From Sphagnum compactum (taxonomy: Eukaryota > Bryophyta > Sphagnopsida > Sphagnales), in the NCBI GenBank assembly GCA_965153455.1, contig OZ234497.1:9920001-9984000 (forward strand): DNA of 64,000 nt, given 5' to 3'. Made by a program: the position numbers and the translations under genes. Positions within the stretch are counted from its first letter, which is position 1, and each line of letters opens with the position of its first letter. The notes beneath the pieces were generated by a model. That model worked only from the letters and a program-made list of their open reading frames with translations. It had not been told where the DNA came from and searched no databases. This document shows, one piece after another, positions 11,701 to 24,250 of this stretch.

Positions 11701-14700
11701 TTTTTTTTGGCAAAGAATCAATCAAAACTGATGGTTCTTTAAAAATTCAAAGAACCACGCAACACGAGTAACTACCATAGTTGACACTTAGAAGTTATTA
11801 GGTATATGTATTGGAAAATATAAGTGTGCACCAACTGACACCTCCAAACACCCACCACACCAAAACCTTGGGATCCATGGATTGGGTTATTTTAAGATGG
11901 GATCCTTCCATTGTAATCTTGGGCAATTGTAAATCCTTATCCATGTCATCCCAGCATGGTCATCTTTGCTTTCTTCCTTTAGCACAAAACCACGTTGACT
12001 AGGTCAAAATGTGGGTGAAGTGTCATCACACTCCACAAAATGTTGCTCATCCTAAACCTATTGGAGCTCAAATGGGTGTGTTGGAATACAATGGAATACA
12101 AGATGATTTACTCTCTAACTCTTTTAGCATCACACAAGGTTCCCTTCCCCATGCTTACACCAATCTAACCAATCTTTAAAAATCACAAACCCATGTTTCT
12201 AATTCATTCACCAAGGTACTCAAACCACTACCTAAATAAGTGCTACATTTTGTAAGTGTACTATTCACACCTTTACACAATATTATAATAAATGACATTT
12301 ATTTTTGTCATGATTATTTTTGGCCACTATAAGATCATGGATTTTCAATCCATCACCCTATATAACCAATCATAGTCTGCCACATAATCTTAGCAAACAT
12401 TCCCATTATTTACTAAATAGGCAAAATAGTTTCCCAAAGTGGCAAGCTCTACAAAACAATATGATTTTTTTACAAGATTTTTTTCCCCCAAAAGTACCTT
12501 TTATGTAATCGTCAAAACAAAATCTAATCATTTTGGAACAAGTTGATTTCAACATGTCCAATTTGACTAAGTTTTTTCAACATGATTTTTTTATATTGAG
12601 GTTTTTTGACATTGTATTTGGACCCACAATTTTACACAACAACTAAAATGTACAAATTTTTACAAATATTAAAATTTTCATGTTTTAAAATGATAAATTA
12701 AATTAGAATTGAAATATCTTAAATGTATTTTACAATAGTGTTTCAAATATATTATGGGAACATTTGTGTCAGTTTAAAATGAAGCTAATAAATATAGAGC
12801 ACCTAAAAACATTTTTTAAAGAATGTAACCTTTGTTTTTAATGTTAATTCCTTTTCAATTTTTCAAATATTTTTATATTCATTTTATGTACATTTATTTT
12901 ATGTACACATGTACATAATAATATAAGGTGACATTCTTTTAGGTCATAATTTTTTTATGTTGACCTATAAATAATGATGCTATAAATTTTATTTTGAAAA
13001 CTAAAATCAACTTTGCCACATAATCATGATTAATTAATCCATAACATTAAAGAAAAATTAATGACTTATATGTTTGCACCTATTCATACTAGCACAGCTA
13101 GCCTAAATATATTAGCCTAGGTTAGGATACCTAGGTGAAAACACACTAAATACTCCATAAAATGTTGTAACATTGCATATTTTACAAGATTTAATAATTT
13201 ATAATTGCCATGGAGATACATAAAAATGATTCAATAGAAGGAAAAAAATCAATATATGATATGATAAAATTCTATAGATTTAATGAAGAAAATTTGAATC
13301 ATAATAGCATGATAATCCTCTTATGGATGGTTGCTAATGCAATTACACCACAAAAGTGGGAAAAAAAGTTTTCGTGTGGTCACATTGATATTATGAAGGA
13401 CAATTTGAAAAAACATTAATGATCAAATATTAAAATGTACATTGAAATATGAACATTTTAAAAAAAAATTACATTCACTACATTTAGTAGTTTAAATTTT
13501 CAAGATTTCAAATATATGGTCTTCATAAGTTGTAGTAAGGTTGCCAAAGTCCAAATTATGGATGTATTTAATGACACTTTGTCACATGGTTAATGTAATT
13601 CAAGTTGGATCCTACCTTGACCCTATTTCCAATAATATTAATTTGGACAATATGGATTTCCAGATGTTCCTAAAATTGTTCTATCTTAATTTGTTTTCAT
13701 TTACTTATGTTACTTAACCTAGGTTAGTACACCTAACATTATGATATATATAGTAGCCTAGGTAAGGTATACTAATTTATAAGCCTACATAGCATAGATA
13801 GCCTAACATAGGTTACATATGCTACCTACTTGGACTAGGTTGTTTGTCTCACTTTGTACATTTATTATGTAAATGAATCATCAATAGACATGTGGCATCT
13901 AAAGTAGGCTTAATCTAGGTAGTTTACATGGCATGTAAACCTAAACCACATGACACCTAAACCCATCAAAGACACAATTTGGAAAAAAAATAAACAAGAA
14001 ATTCAAAGGCATTGAAATGAATTTTGATCCAAATTTTTTTAAAGATAAATTGGATTTGATTTGGAATTGACAATTGAAAAATAAAGGCTTAAAAATTTTT
14101 AAATTAATATACTACCTCATAAGAAAATGCATTAGGACCTTCTTATGAGCCCATAACAATGTAATTTTTTTGCAAATGATAGTTATTAAGTTGAAATCTT
14201 GTTTCATTATAAACTTTCAACATCACAGAATTTTTTATATAATTCATGCGAAAATCATAAAACAAAACTCGTGGGCTTCAAAGTGTAACAATGGCATGAA
14301 ATTATATATATTATTTCTATATAAATTATTTGTCTTTTTTACTTATGATGTTTTGATGTGAAGTGCGTATGATTTACATTTCATCTCAATTATTGTGATG
14401 CATTTTGCATAAAAACAATATAATGTTTGTGTATTAAGCATGAAAATTCAAGTATGTCATTCAAAAAAATGTCTCATCCATTTGAATATTTAAAATATTG
14501 AATACATACAAATATTTTTCATGTTAACCATAATATGGGAATTCATACAATTTTTGTGTGAACTTATGAAAATCAGATTTCGCACAAATTTGTACAAACC
14601 TACGTAAATAGGGTAATTGGAGGAATAAGAAAACAAAACTAATAGTGTTGTTTAGTTAAGCAAAAATTTGAGGAAAAAATAAAGGTTGCTACTCTTAAAG

Positions 14701-17149
14701 TTTAATTAAGATGAATATTTCAAAACTTTAAAAAAAAAAGGTATAATAGGGATATAGAAGTTGATTAGAATGGAATGTGAATGAAAGAATCCAAAAGTAG
14801 TGAGAAAATATAGAAGGCCAAAAAGGAACATCTCTTATAATAAAAAATTATTTGATTGTGTAATGATCTCCTATAACAACGTTTTTTTTATAAATGCATC
14901 TTATGTTTGTTTATAAGATTGTGTAAATTTTTAAATGTTTTTAATACATTTTTCCATTATTTTTAATGTTTAAAATATGTGATTTGTATTAATCTAGATT
15001 AGATTTGTAAAACTTGGTTTTGTTTAACCCAATTCCCAATAGGTTTTTGAATAGGTTTTTGATTTTTCCATTAATCTAAATTGATGTACTATGAAAAAAT
15101 ATTATGTGTTTATTTAATTAGTTTTCTAGTTGTCAAAAATGTTTGTTTAGTTACTTAGTTAATTTTTAATTAAACTACTGTTATGTTGGGTTAATGTAGT
15201 TATTTGTGTTTTAGATGAAATCCAATTCAAATGTGAACTATGTTTGGGATATAATTTCAAATTGTGCATTTTCAAATCACTTTTGGTGATTTGAAATTTT
15301 AGAACACACTTGAAGCTTGTTGTTGCAAGTTTTCTGTCTTTTTATAGAAGTTTTTGTTTATGTACATTGTGTGGATTTTGTTTGTGTGTTTTGAGTTTCA
15401 ATTCTTGTTATTTGTAACGAAATAAATCTTTTGGTTTGGAGATGAAGTGTCGTTGAAGATGGTCTATGCTATTTAGTTCATGTGTGTGTGGATAACAATA
15501 GTTTTAGGCTAATATGGTAGCACATGACATATCAAACTTTGCATTTTACTAAACTAAATTACAATGATAAAAAATTTCAAAATGAGGAGTCTGGAAATTC
15601 TCAATTTTCCTAGTTATCAATTTTATAATTTTGTAAGTTCATAAATCTTACGTACAAACACATTGTCATTTTGTTATAAGCTTCATTGCTAATCACACAA
15701 TATATTATTTTCTTAAAATGATGATTCCTCTCAAGTTTGAACCGTGGTGTGTCTGGTGAATATGGATTGTTTATGGTTCATTTGTGCTTCATTTTGATTC
15801 CAATTTTGCATGTGATTTTTTCTTGCTTTGTGCATATTGAATGGTCATTATCCCATCCTAAAGTTCGCATGCCTTTTTTTTGAAAAATACAAAATATGTT
15901 TTGGGTTTGCATTTTATTATAAAATTAATTTTTGGGAGATTTTTCCACCACCAATACCACTTGACAAACCTAGGGGTGAATCAATGCAAATTTATCTTGA
16001 AAATCCTAAGGATGTTGCCTTTTGATTCCTCGAAACTATCACCGTATGTGAATGTGTTACTTTCACCTTTTATTTTAATTTTGTTGTTATATTTATTTTT
16101 TGTAATGTTCCTTAATTTTGGTCACAAGCTCAAGCCTAGGGTTGCGAGTCATGTCACTTCTTAAGAATTCCAAGGATAAGGTCTTTAGGGAGCTAAGGTT
16201 GTGACACTTTTTACAAGTCATAACTTTAGTCTGGTAACTTTTGTGTTACCAAAAAAAAAAGGGTTCATGAACAAAGCTAGAACATAAGGTGAGGAAACCG
16301 TATTCCCACATGAAGTGCAAAGCTTTTTGAGAATTAAGAAAAAACATCCACAAAACTTTTCAAAATGAATTCCCTCTTCCCAAATTGTGACTTTGTAAAA
16401 GTCCAAAAGAAACAAGGTGGTTTGGAGGGATTAAATCACCCTCAATTCAAGCGATTTTTTTTAACTTTGTTAAAAATATCTTGAAAAGAAGTAGAAAAAT
16501 GTGAGGTTGCATATTCTTGAAAGGCTTTCTTGTGGTAGCAAGAACAACAAAAGGGAGGACCCAAAAAGGTGATTTGGGAGATCCCACTTTCACTAAACAA
16601 AAACAAGCAACCTACCTTCCATAATACCGTAGTACCTGAAATGGATTCGGCATAAATTAAATTATTTTTTTGTTTTGTCGAAGAATTTTTGAAAAATTAT
16701 TTAATATTTGTATACACTAGACTGTTCCACAACCTAATAAAAAGGGACTTTTTATTATTTTATATAACCATTATGTGTCAAAAACTTCAGAATTTAAAAA
16801 AAAACAAGTGTCGAAGTTAAGATTTAAAATTTAATTAATTATTCGGCAGTTTGTTTGTTGGCGAAATCATTTAGGTACTATGGTAGCAGGATTGTGTTGA
16901 ATATTGATTGTAAACTTAGCTCATGACACATGTGTGAGGTAAACTTTGTGGTTTCATCCATTGCAGTGTACAAATAATTGATGTTTATTATGGCATACAT
17001 ATATTACATTAAAAGGGCAATTTTGACATTAAGTAATGGCACATCTATAGCTCTAAAACCCTAGCCAAGAAAAGACAAAAAAATGCCAACCTATTTTGGC
17101 ATTACAATCCCTTGCAAACACACAAAATCCTCATTAGGGCACAAATTCC
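8791..17149. other. Long AT-rich stretch without a supported gene
   Basis: Only short open frames without domains are present. Features seen are local and weak. GAATCTTGA is doubled near 9663. CCTAGGTTAG-type repeats occur at 13085-13135 and 13710-13930. Poly-A and poly-T runs are frequent. Base composition becomes strongly AT-rich between about 12.3 and 17.0 kb. I could not assign any part to a known transposon family by eye. Confidence 0.5.
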
Positions 17150-17360
17150 AGGTCGATCTCGCCCGTCATTCCCTCGGCCAATCGTGCGGCCGGTTCACGT
17201 GGGCCCAGAGCTCTGCTGCTTCCAACCCTAAGTCACGACCGTCTCTCTCTTTCGCACAACACTGCAGCATTCCAAGCCCAAGTCAGGTGCGGTGGTGCGG
17301 TGCAGTGCGTTGCGGTCGGACGGACAAGACGGACTCCCTTCTGAATTCTTTGCCGACTTG
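17150..17360 (+). promoter_or_regulatory. Candidate promoter / 5' leader region of the TOC64-like gene
   Basis: This is a GC-rich, CpG-containing pocket in AT-rich sequence, about 0.65-0.85 kb before the TOC64-like start codon. It holds CCAAT (17178-17182), a G-box CACGTG (17196-17201) and the overlapping TGGGCC (17200-17205), a motif common in promoters of plant housekeeping genes. The transcription start is not known. The leader may contain an intron, since an acceptor-like TTTACAG lies near 17842-17848. Confidence 0.45.
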
Positions 17361-18002
17361 AATGCTATTGTGTACTGCTTTGCCCCCTCCCGTCTTCGTC
17401 TCTAGTTCTTGAACCTGTTTTGTGGACGATTTGATGCGACTCGAAGGAGGTTTCTGAAGGAGGCGGTGCGTGTCGGGGTTATCTTCACTCTTTTTCGAAC
17501 TTGTGAATGAATAGTCTTATTTAGATTGACAGGTTGCGGTTATTGAATTTTGGGGAAATACTCAAAGGGGGGATGTTGTCTGTTTATGGTGCCCCCTAGT
17601 TCTTTATTATGACGTGAAGCCCCCCTAACACGGTTTTGAAACAATTTGAATCCTGACTATTTTCGAGCACTCCATTCTAGTGTCTGCACTTGTGGACTAG
17701 TCTATGTTTTTGGACGAAATAAAGGGTTTCCGGGAAGGATATGAAGTCTGTAAAAGCTACCTATTTAGAGCAAATTACTTGTAAGACATTTCGTCGTTGA
17801 TGGTACCAAATTTTGGAGGAACTAAGTTGGAATTTGTACACTTTACAGGGAGTGATGCCGAAGAGAGAAGCGTGCAACCGTATCGTTTTTTAACGAACTG
17901 TGAAGGGAGGAGAACCGTCAGAGCGTCTGCAAAGGTTCCGTCCGTGTCGAGCTGTCTGAAGCAGTGCAGAAATTGAATCTGTTTTTAGGAACTAGCCGAA
18001 AC

Positions 18003-21000
18003 ATGCCGAGCGACAAATTTTTGGCAAGGTCTTTTGGAGTGCTGCTCGGCTTAGGCATAGCCGGCATCTTCATTGTCAGGCGAGCCCTAAGTCTAGCTGG
18101 CAAGAAGGACAGTGGTGCTTTCATTTGCTATTTCGAGTTGCTTCCTCCCCCACAACCAGCACCTCCAAGTGCTCCACATCCTCTCTCTGGCCTGACGTTT
18201 GCAGTCAAAGACATGTAGGTCCACGACACTTCATTTTCTAATGTAAAACGCCAGCTACATATGTGTTTCTGCGTTTCTGCATAAGCGCAATGAAGAAAAT
18301 GGAAATTCTTTGCAACTTTTGTCTCTGTTTAGATTTATTTCTCGAGATTGTTTTGTAGCCACGAATATGTCCAACTTGTAATAGTCGTTCCTCCAATTTG
18401 TATTGTGCGGGGCTGTTGTTGAGGATTTGTTGTCATATCCTCTCTTTTCTGGGAGAGTTAGTGTTCTGTCATGATATGACAAGAGTAAGTGTTCACTTTT
18501 ATAAATGCAGTGATTGTGCTAGAATGTTTACTTTGACATGCTCCTTTTGACTACTTCACAAGTTGTCCTGGAATGTAGCTAACTATTTTGACTGTAGTTT
18601 GTAGAACAGAGCTATATTTGAGATCCAATGCACAATGAGGAGTTTACATTTTGCAGGAGTTATGGAGGTAGGAGTTGTAACAGTTTTTTCTGGTTACCTA
18701 GTGAACTGAGAGCCTTCTGTCCTGTTTGGCAGATTCAATGTGGAAGGATATGTTACAGGCTTTGGAAATCCAGACTGGGCAAACACTCACGAACCTGCAT
18801 TTAGTACAGCACCAGCAGTCAAAGTTCTTGTGGATGCTGGTGCTAAGTGCATTGGCAAGACCCACATGGATGAGCTTGCTTACAGGTGGTAGTTGCTGCG
18901 GAGCTTCAATTGCCAATCTGCAATTTGCCTTTGGTTACTTATGTGTTTATGAATCAAGCTGATAATGGTCTCAAATCTGTTTTTACAGCTAAGATTTGTG
19001 ATTTAGCTTTTGTTTGTGCAGTCAGATAGTGTGCATGCACTTTATGAGTGTGTCATTCTTGTTTCTTACATACCTACATGATCTCTGAGCTGTACATTCT
19101 ACACTACTGGTTTGTATTTTTTGTCTACATTTTTGGTTCTGATGAAGATGATGAGCTCTACTTTGTGAACACTCATAAGGGTATGACTGCTCTTATTGTA
19201 GTGTTATCTTCAAAGTGATTTTGTGAATCTTTCTCTGCAATTTCATGATATGGCCAGTTTTGCTACTGCCAATGCAGTTCCAATGTTCACATCCCATTTT
19301 CTCATCATGATTGTGCTGCTTGCAGTATCAATGGTGAAAACAAACACTATGGAACTCCTGTGAATCCAGCTGCTCCATCACGAATTCCTGGAGGTTCATC
19401 CAGTGGGTCAGCAGTTGCAGTGGCTGCTGATTTAGTTGATTTCTCACTTGGTATATTTTCAAACTGGGGAATAATTGGGCTTATGAAATATGGTTCACAT
19501 GTGTTCTTTCATTCTTCAAACTGGGGATTGTAATTATTGCATTCTTATGTCCTTCCTTATGTTATGCCAGGCACAGACACAGGTGGGAGTGTGCGGATAC
19601 CAGCAGCTTATTGTGGCATCCTAGGGTTCCGCCCCTCTCATGGGGTCATTCCAGTTGTGGGGGTTATACCCATGGCACAGAGTTTTGACACCGTTGGTAT
19701 TTTCATGTCTTTAACCCAAGCCCTACTTGGTGGGCTTGTACCTGGATGCCCTTGACATTTCCCTGTCCATTTGAGTTTAAAGCTTGCTCAACAGTGACCA
19801 GGATTCTGCCCGTGCTTTTCAGGGCCCAATATGTATTGTTGTTTGTTGCAGGGGGAAATTGGTGTCATTTCAACATCAAAGTTCTACATGTGGCTTGGGG
19901 TGGTGGATTGTCTTGTGAATTGACTGCTTGGAGTCTTTTGTGCAGGATGGTTTGCCAAGGACCCAGCAGTATTGCGAGAAGTGGGTCATATTCTTCTGCA
20001 GCTGCCTTTCATGGATGTGCGGCAACCACGACGTTTTTTAATTGCTGATGATTGCTTTGATTTGTCTATAGTTCCCAATGAGCACTCTCTTGGTGCAGTC
20101 ATAAGATCAGTTCAAAGGCTGCTTGGACGTACGTTGTGCTTCTGCTTTTCACTGTGCTGTTCTGTTCAGATGTTTGTTATCACTACCTGCAGTGTTTTGC
20201 TAGATCTAGATTGTCTTAAAGAGCAAGTTTCTTAGTTGAATGTCTGGGTTGTGATTGCAAGCAAAAGAGATGTTTAGGCTTTAACATAAAAGCACTACAG
20301 TGTTTTGTTCTCATTTGAATAGGTCAGGTATTGCATCATGTGAATCTTGGAGAATTTGTAGCTACAAATCTGCCAAGTCTCAAGGAATTTGGAAAGGAGC
20401 TCAGTGGAGGCACTCATCTGGGATCACTTGATCTCCTTCGAACTGCAATGCAGTTACTGCAAAGGTATCTGTTGCACCCAAATATACAGGGTGGTGTTTG
20501 ACAGGTGTTACTGACAGAGTGGTTTGTGTTAATAACACATGACTTGGTTTTTTTTGGTTGAACTGCTCCAAGTTTGTGCCAGTGCTTGAATTTGAATCCA
20601 ATCCGTTCAAGGGACAAGTGTCTCTCCATGGACTCTGTTTGGACATCTTGTTAGATGGATATCTTCATGCTGCTCAGCAGAGGTGCTAGATCAGGTAGAC
20701 AACAGTATCTCCATTGGATAACCAATTGGCTATCATTATTTGGAGCAGATGGGAGTTTAAGACCAACCATGAGGAATGGTTACTTGCTGTGAAGCCTGAG
20801 TTGGGATCCAATACCTCAGTGCGAGTGCAAGCTGCACTAGACACAAGCTTACATTTAGTCCCACTAGTTCAAAAAGTGAGAGATGAAGCTCAGTTTGCCA
20901 TCAATGAACTTCTCAAGGTAAATGTCAGCTGAAAGATCACTGATGCCCATGCCACTGTGACACATGCTTTCTTGAGTACTGCTGCACTAGGGTTTGCTGG

Positions 21001-23576
21001 TTATTGTAATAGGAGCATTGTTGTGATTTATTGTGTTTTGGTACAGAATGATACTCTCTTGGTGTTGCCAACGGCTCCAAGCATACCTCCAAAGCTAAAT
21101 ACGAGTGGGAGCACTTTGGAGGACTTCCGTAATCGAGCATTTTCTTTGCTAAGCGTCTCTGGGATGTCTGGTTGCTGTCAGGTTAGGCCTTGTTGTAATT
21201 GTCTTTACTTTTCATTTATTGTTTCTTTGCCTGCATAAGAATGCCTCGAAAGGTTTTCTGAAGCAGCATGTCCAATTTGAAGATATAGACCAGGAGGTTG
21301 GGTAGGGAGGAAAATCCTCTTTTCCTGTGTCAACAATATGTGCATCTGCAGATGATAATTTGCTGCTCTTCATGCAAATTTATGGTGACTGTCCAGGTGA
21401 GCTTGCCAGTGGGAAAGTATGAGAATGCTCCACTAGCAGTTTCTTTGCTGGCAAGGCAGGGATCAGATCGGTTTTTACTTGACACAGTGGTTGCGCTGTA
21501 TTCTACAATCCAAGAAGAGGCCAAGGTTGCTATGCCAAATCAAGCTTCATTGGCCAGCAGGAGTGGCTCTATCAATGCTGCTGAAATTGCCAAGGAGAAG
21601 GTTTGAATTCGTCATTGCTAGCTCAAATGTAACTCCTTGAATAGGTCCACACACACAACTGAAGAGCATTAGTGGTAACCTAGTGGGATGGATTGTGTGT
21701 TTGACATGTCTATTTCTGGCATTGGAACCTGTGCTGTCTCTCAGGTTAGGCAACATTAACTTACAGCTTGCTAAGTTCAACAAAACACAGCAAGCAAGTA
21801 GTTTTCTCTCACCTTATGTCTCAGGAAAATTGTAATCTGCTGTTTTCCATCTGAATCATCTGAAGACATTGTCTCTCTGAATCATACTGGAAATGGCAAT
21901 TGTAGGGTCCCTCAGCAACCCTTGATCAATACACCTAAAACATGCTCTTCACTTGTTTCTCCAACTTTGTATACATGGTTAATGGAAGCAGGGTAATGCT
22001 GCATTCAAGGAAAAGGATTTCCGAAAAGCTGTCGGTCATTACACTGATGCCATTCGGATTGACGGTCAAAGTGCAACTTATTATAATAATCGGGCCATGG
22101 CTTACCTTCAACTGTGCAGGTAGTTTCTTGAACTGAAAGTCTCTGGCATGATAAGGGCGAATGAGACCAATTAGCAATAGTTGTTCTGCCTTGGTTGTTA
22201 TGTACAGGCCTCCCATCCATGATTCTTGCCCCACTTTCATGCAGGTGGTTCATGTTCCTGAATTTGATGTAAAGTTTGGGCCAGCATCCAAGGGTTCTTG
22301 GTTTGAGGAAAGATTGCTACTCACAGTTCATTTGTATCGAAAAGGTGGTTGCTAAAGTGGGGTGCATACAGTAGATGTTACCTGAACTCTGAAGTTAAGT
22401 ACTTTGGGCTGGGAAGTAACTGGGATGGGTGACCAATGAGAAATTCTGGAGCCACAACCAAGTAGAACCCAATTTTAAGATGAAGCAATACCTACAGCAC
22501 ATTGGGAAGGAAGTTGATTTTGAGTTGTAAAGTCTGAGGTTGGCAGTTAAAGGAAGGTCTTTGTGACAGTGATGTGTATTAAGAATTCACATTGCAACAT
22601 CTGGAAGTTTAAACTAATCCTCAATTCTAGAGGGAAGGATTCTGAAACCTTTGCTGTGCCTGTCTGTTTGTGAAATCACAGCTTTCCAGATGCAGAAGCA
22701 GACTGTACAAAAGCAATTGGACTTGATAAGAAGGTGATAATAGTCACCCTTTCTTAAATTAACTTGTGGAAGAATGCTGGTCCTTAAATGCATACATCTA
22801 GAGTGATCAAAAGACGTCAATTCAAGTGCAGAGTTTGTGTTCATGAGGGTTTTACTGCAATGCAGAGTGTAAAAGCTTATCTGAGGAGAGGGACAGCACG
22901 GGAGTTTTTGGGATACTACAAGGATGCAAATGAAGGTCAGTCACACTTGCCTCCAACATCTTTTTTCCTATGTTCTCATAGGCAGATTCTCTCTCTTGCC
23001 TTGTGTTTGGAGTGGTTATTTCCTTGTCTCTTCAGGTCTTGATTCACCTGCAGGGGCTTAAAATCATGTGAACTGTTTCCTCTCTTTTTCATCATGAAGA
23101 CACATGAGACCAGGAAAAGGAAGCTCCTATACTCTCTTGTTCTCTCTCTCACCTCCACAAACCTGCCAGGGGTCTACACCAAGAGCTTAGTCTTATGAGG
23201 GTGATCTCTGTTACACAAACCTCTACAGGTTGGTGGTATCTGTTTCAAATTTGAGAGAAAGTTCCTCTTTTTCCCAAGGATATTACTCCTTTGTAAGTGT
23301 CAGGACACACAGAAAGCCATTACTGGGGTGACCCTTCACCATTATCCCCCAATTTCTATCACTACATAGGGACTTGATGGGTATGTCCTTTGCTCTCTTT
23401 TTTGCAGGGCACGCAGTTACAGACAAGCACAATATGATGAAAGAGTTCTGTTTTTCCATGTCTAATTGAAATCACTGTTTGTGTGTGCAGATTTTAGGCA
23501 AGCTCTTGTTCTTGAACCAACAAATAAAACTGCCATTGAAGCTGTCAGTAGACTTAAGAAACTACTGTATAACTAG
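18003..23576 (+). CDS. TOC64: TOC64/OEP64-like protein: membrane-anchored amidase with TPR domain
   Basis: The protein has 594 residues in 13 exons: 18003-18214, 18733-18885, 19326-19450, 19571-19696, 19946-20128, 20323-20464, 20749-20917, 21047-21181, 21397-21600, 21992-22119, 22682-22733, 22866-22935, 23491-23576. All junctions are GT-AG and keep frame. Residues 11-25 form a membrane anchor, followed by a PPPQPAPP segment, an amidase-signature domain (about 60-460) and three TPR units (about 477-590). This order defines the TOC64/OM64 family, whose members sit in the outer chloroplast or mitochondrial envelope and dock Hsp90/Hsp70-bound preproteins. The clamp residues K481, N485, N516, K546 and R550 have exactly the spacing of the Hop TPR1 clamp. 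Unlike Arabidopsis TOC64, the amidase triad is present: K69, S146 and S170 match the spacing of AMI1 K36/S113/S137. The protein may therefore be an active amidase. An in-frame ATG at 17964 would add 13 residues; 18003 is preferred because the anchor then follows closely. Confidence 0.93.
22359..22455 (+). pseudogene. 5S rRNA-derived sequence inside intron 10 of the TOC64-like gene
   Basis: Against a remembered plant 5S rRNA, GAACTCTGAAGTTAAGT at 22384-22400 matches with two changes. TTTGGGCT and GGGAAGTAACTGGGATGGGTGACC (22404-22434) follow in the right order and spacing, and GGATGGGTGACC (22423-22434) is identical. Weaker similarity extends left (GGGGTGCATACAG, about 22359) with a short internal deletion, and right to about 22455. 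The internal promoter parts (box A around AAGTTAAG and box C) are largely kept. It lies in sense orientation. It could be a 5S retropseudogene or the head of a 5S-derived SINE. It is not a functional 5S gene, since the 5' half is shortened. Confidence 0.75.
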
Positions 23577-24076
23577 ATTATCAAGCAAATCACTTGTATA
23601 AGCTTTTTAGGAAATGATCATTTTGCATTCCCTTACGGCCACTTTTGTGATTCTCTGGAACGAAGATTATATGCACTACCAGTTGCTCTTTGAGTGGATG
23701 GCTGCTCTCAATGATACAAAATGCATGGTGATGTACTTGTAGAGTTGAGATTGGTTCTTTGCCGGATGCAGTGTCAAGTTGTACACTAGTGGACAGTGTT
23801 GATAATTGGAATGTTGTGTTCAACTGAGAGTTTCCGTAGATTATCCCAGCAAGCCATATTTTCTTTCACCTTTATAAGAGATCAGATGAAGAGTACAGAA
23901 GACACAGGTTCAAGTTTTTTTCGACAAACCTGGTGTATCATCAAGTACTTGGAGTAGTGCACTTTGTGAAGTTGTAGCAGGCAATCAGGAAATGGGGGCT
24001 TGCTACTTTGCTACAATTGGGGAAATGTTAGAGGGAGGTGTGGAGCAGTGTTGTCTGGTGTTTGATTTCTGAACAA

Positions 24077-24250
24077 ACCTTTGGTCCTGGTTATAACTCT
24101 TCTTTTGTTTTCATGAAACCCTCAGTCCATTCATGAGACCTATCCTTCGGAGTTTCTAAACTTTCACTCCTGGTAGTAACTCTTCTTTTGTTTTTGATGA
24201 AACCCCCAAGTCCAGTCTTGAGATCTATCCTTTAGATTTCTAAACTTTGG
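24077..24250 (+). repeat. Two-copy tandem repeat of about 90 bases
   Basis: The motif series TCCTGGTWRTAACTCTTCTT, TTGTTTT, ATGAAACCC, AGTCCA, TGAGAYCTATCCTT and TTTCTAAACTTT occurs twice in direct succession, starting near 24084 and 24171. It lies about 0.5 kb after the TOC64-like stop codon. Confidence 0.75.

Noticed and set aside
22359-22455. A functional 5S rRNA gene
   Set aside because: The 5' half is shortened and altered, there is no T-run terminator directly after it, and it lies within an intron as a single copy.
18003-23576. AMI1 (stand-alone soluble amidase)
   Set aside because: Despite the AMI1-like catalytic triad, the N-terminal membrane anchor and the in-frame C-terminal TPR exons place it in the TOC64/OM64 architecture.
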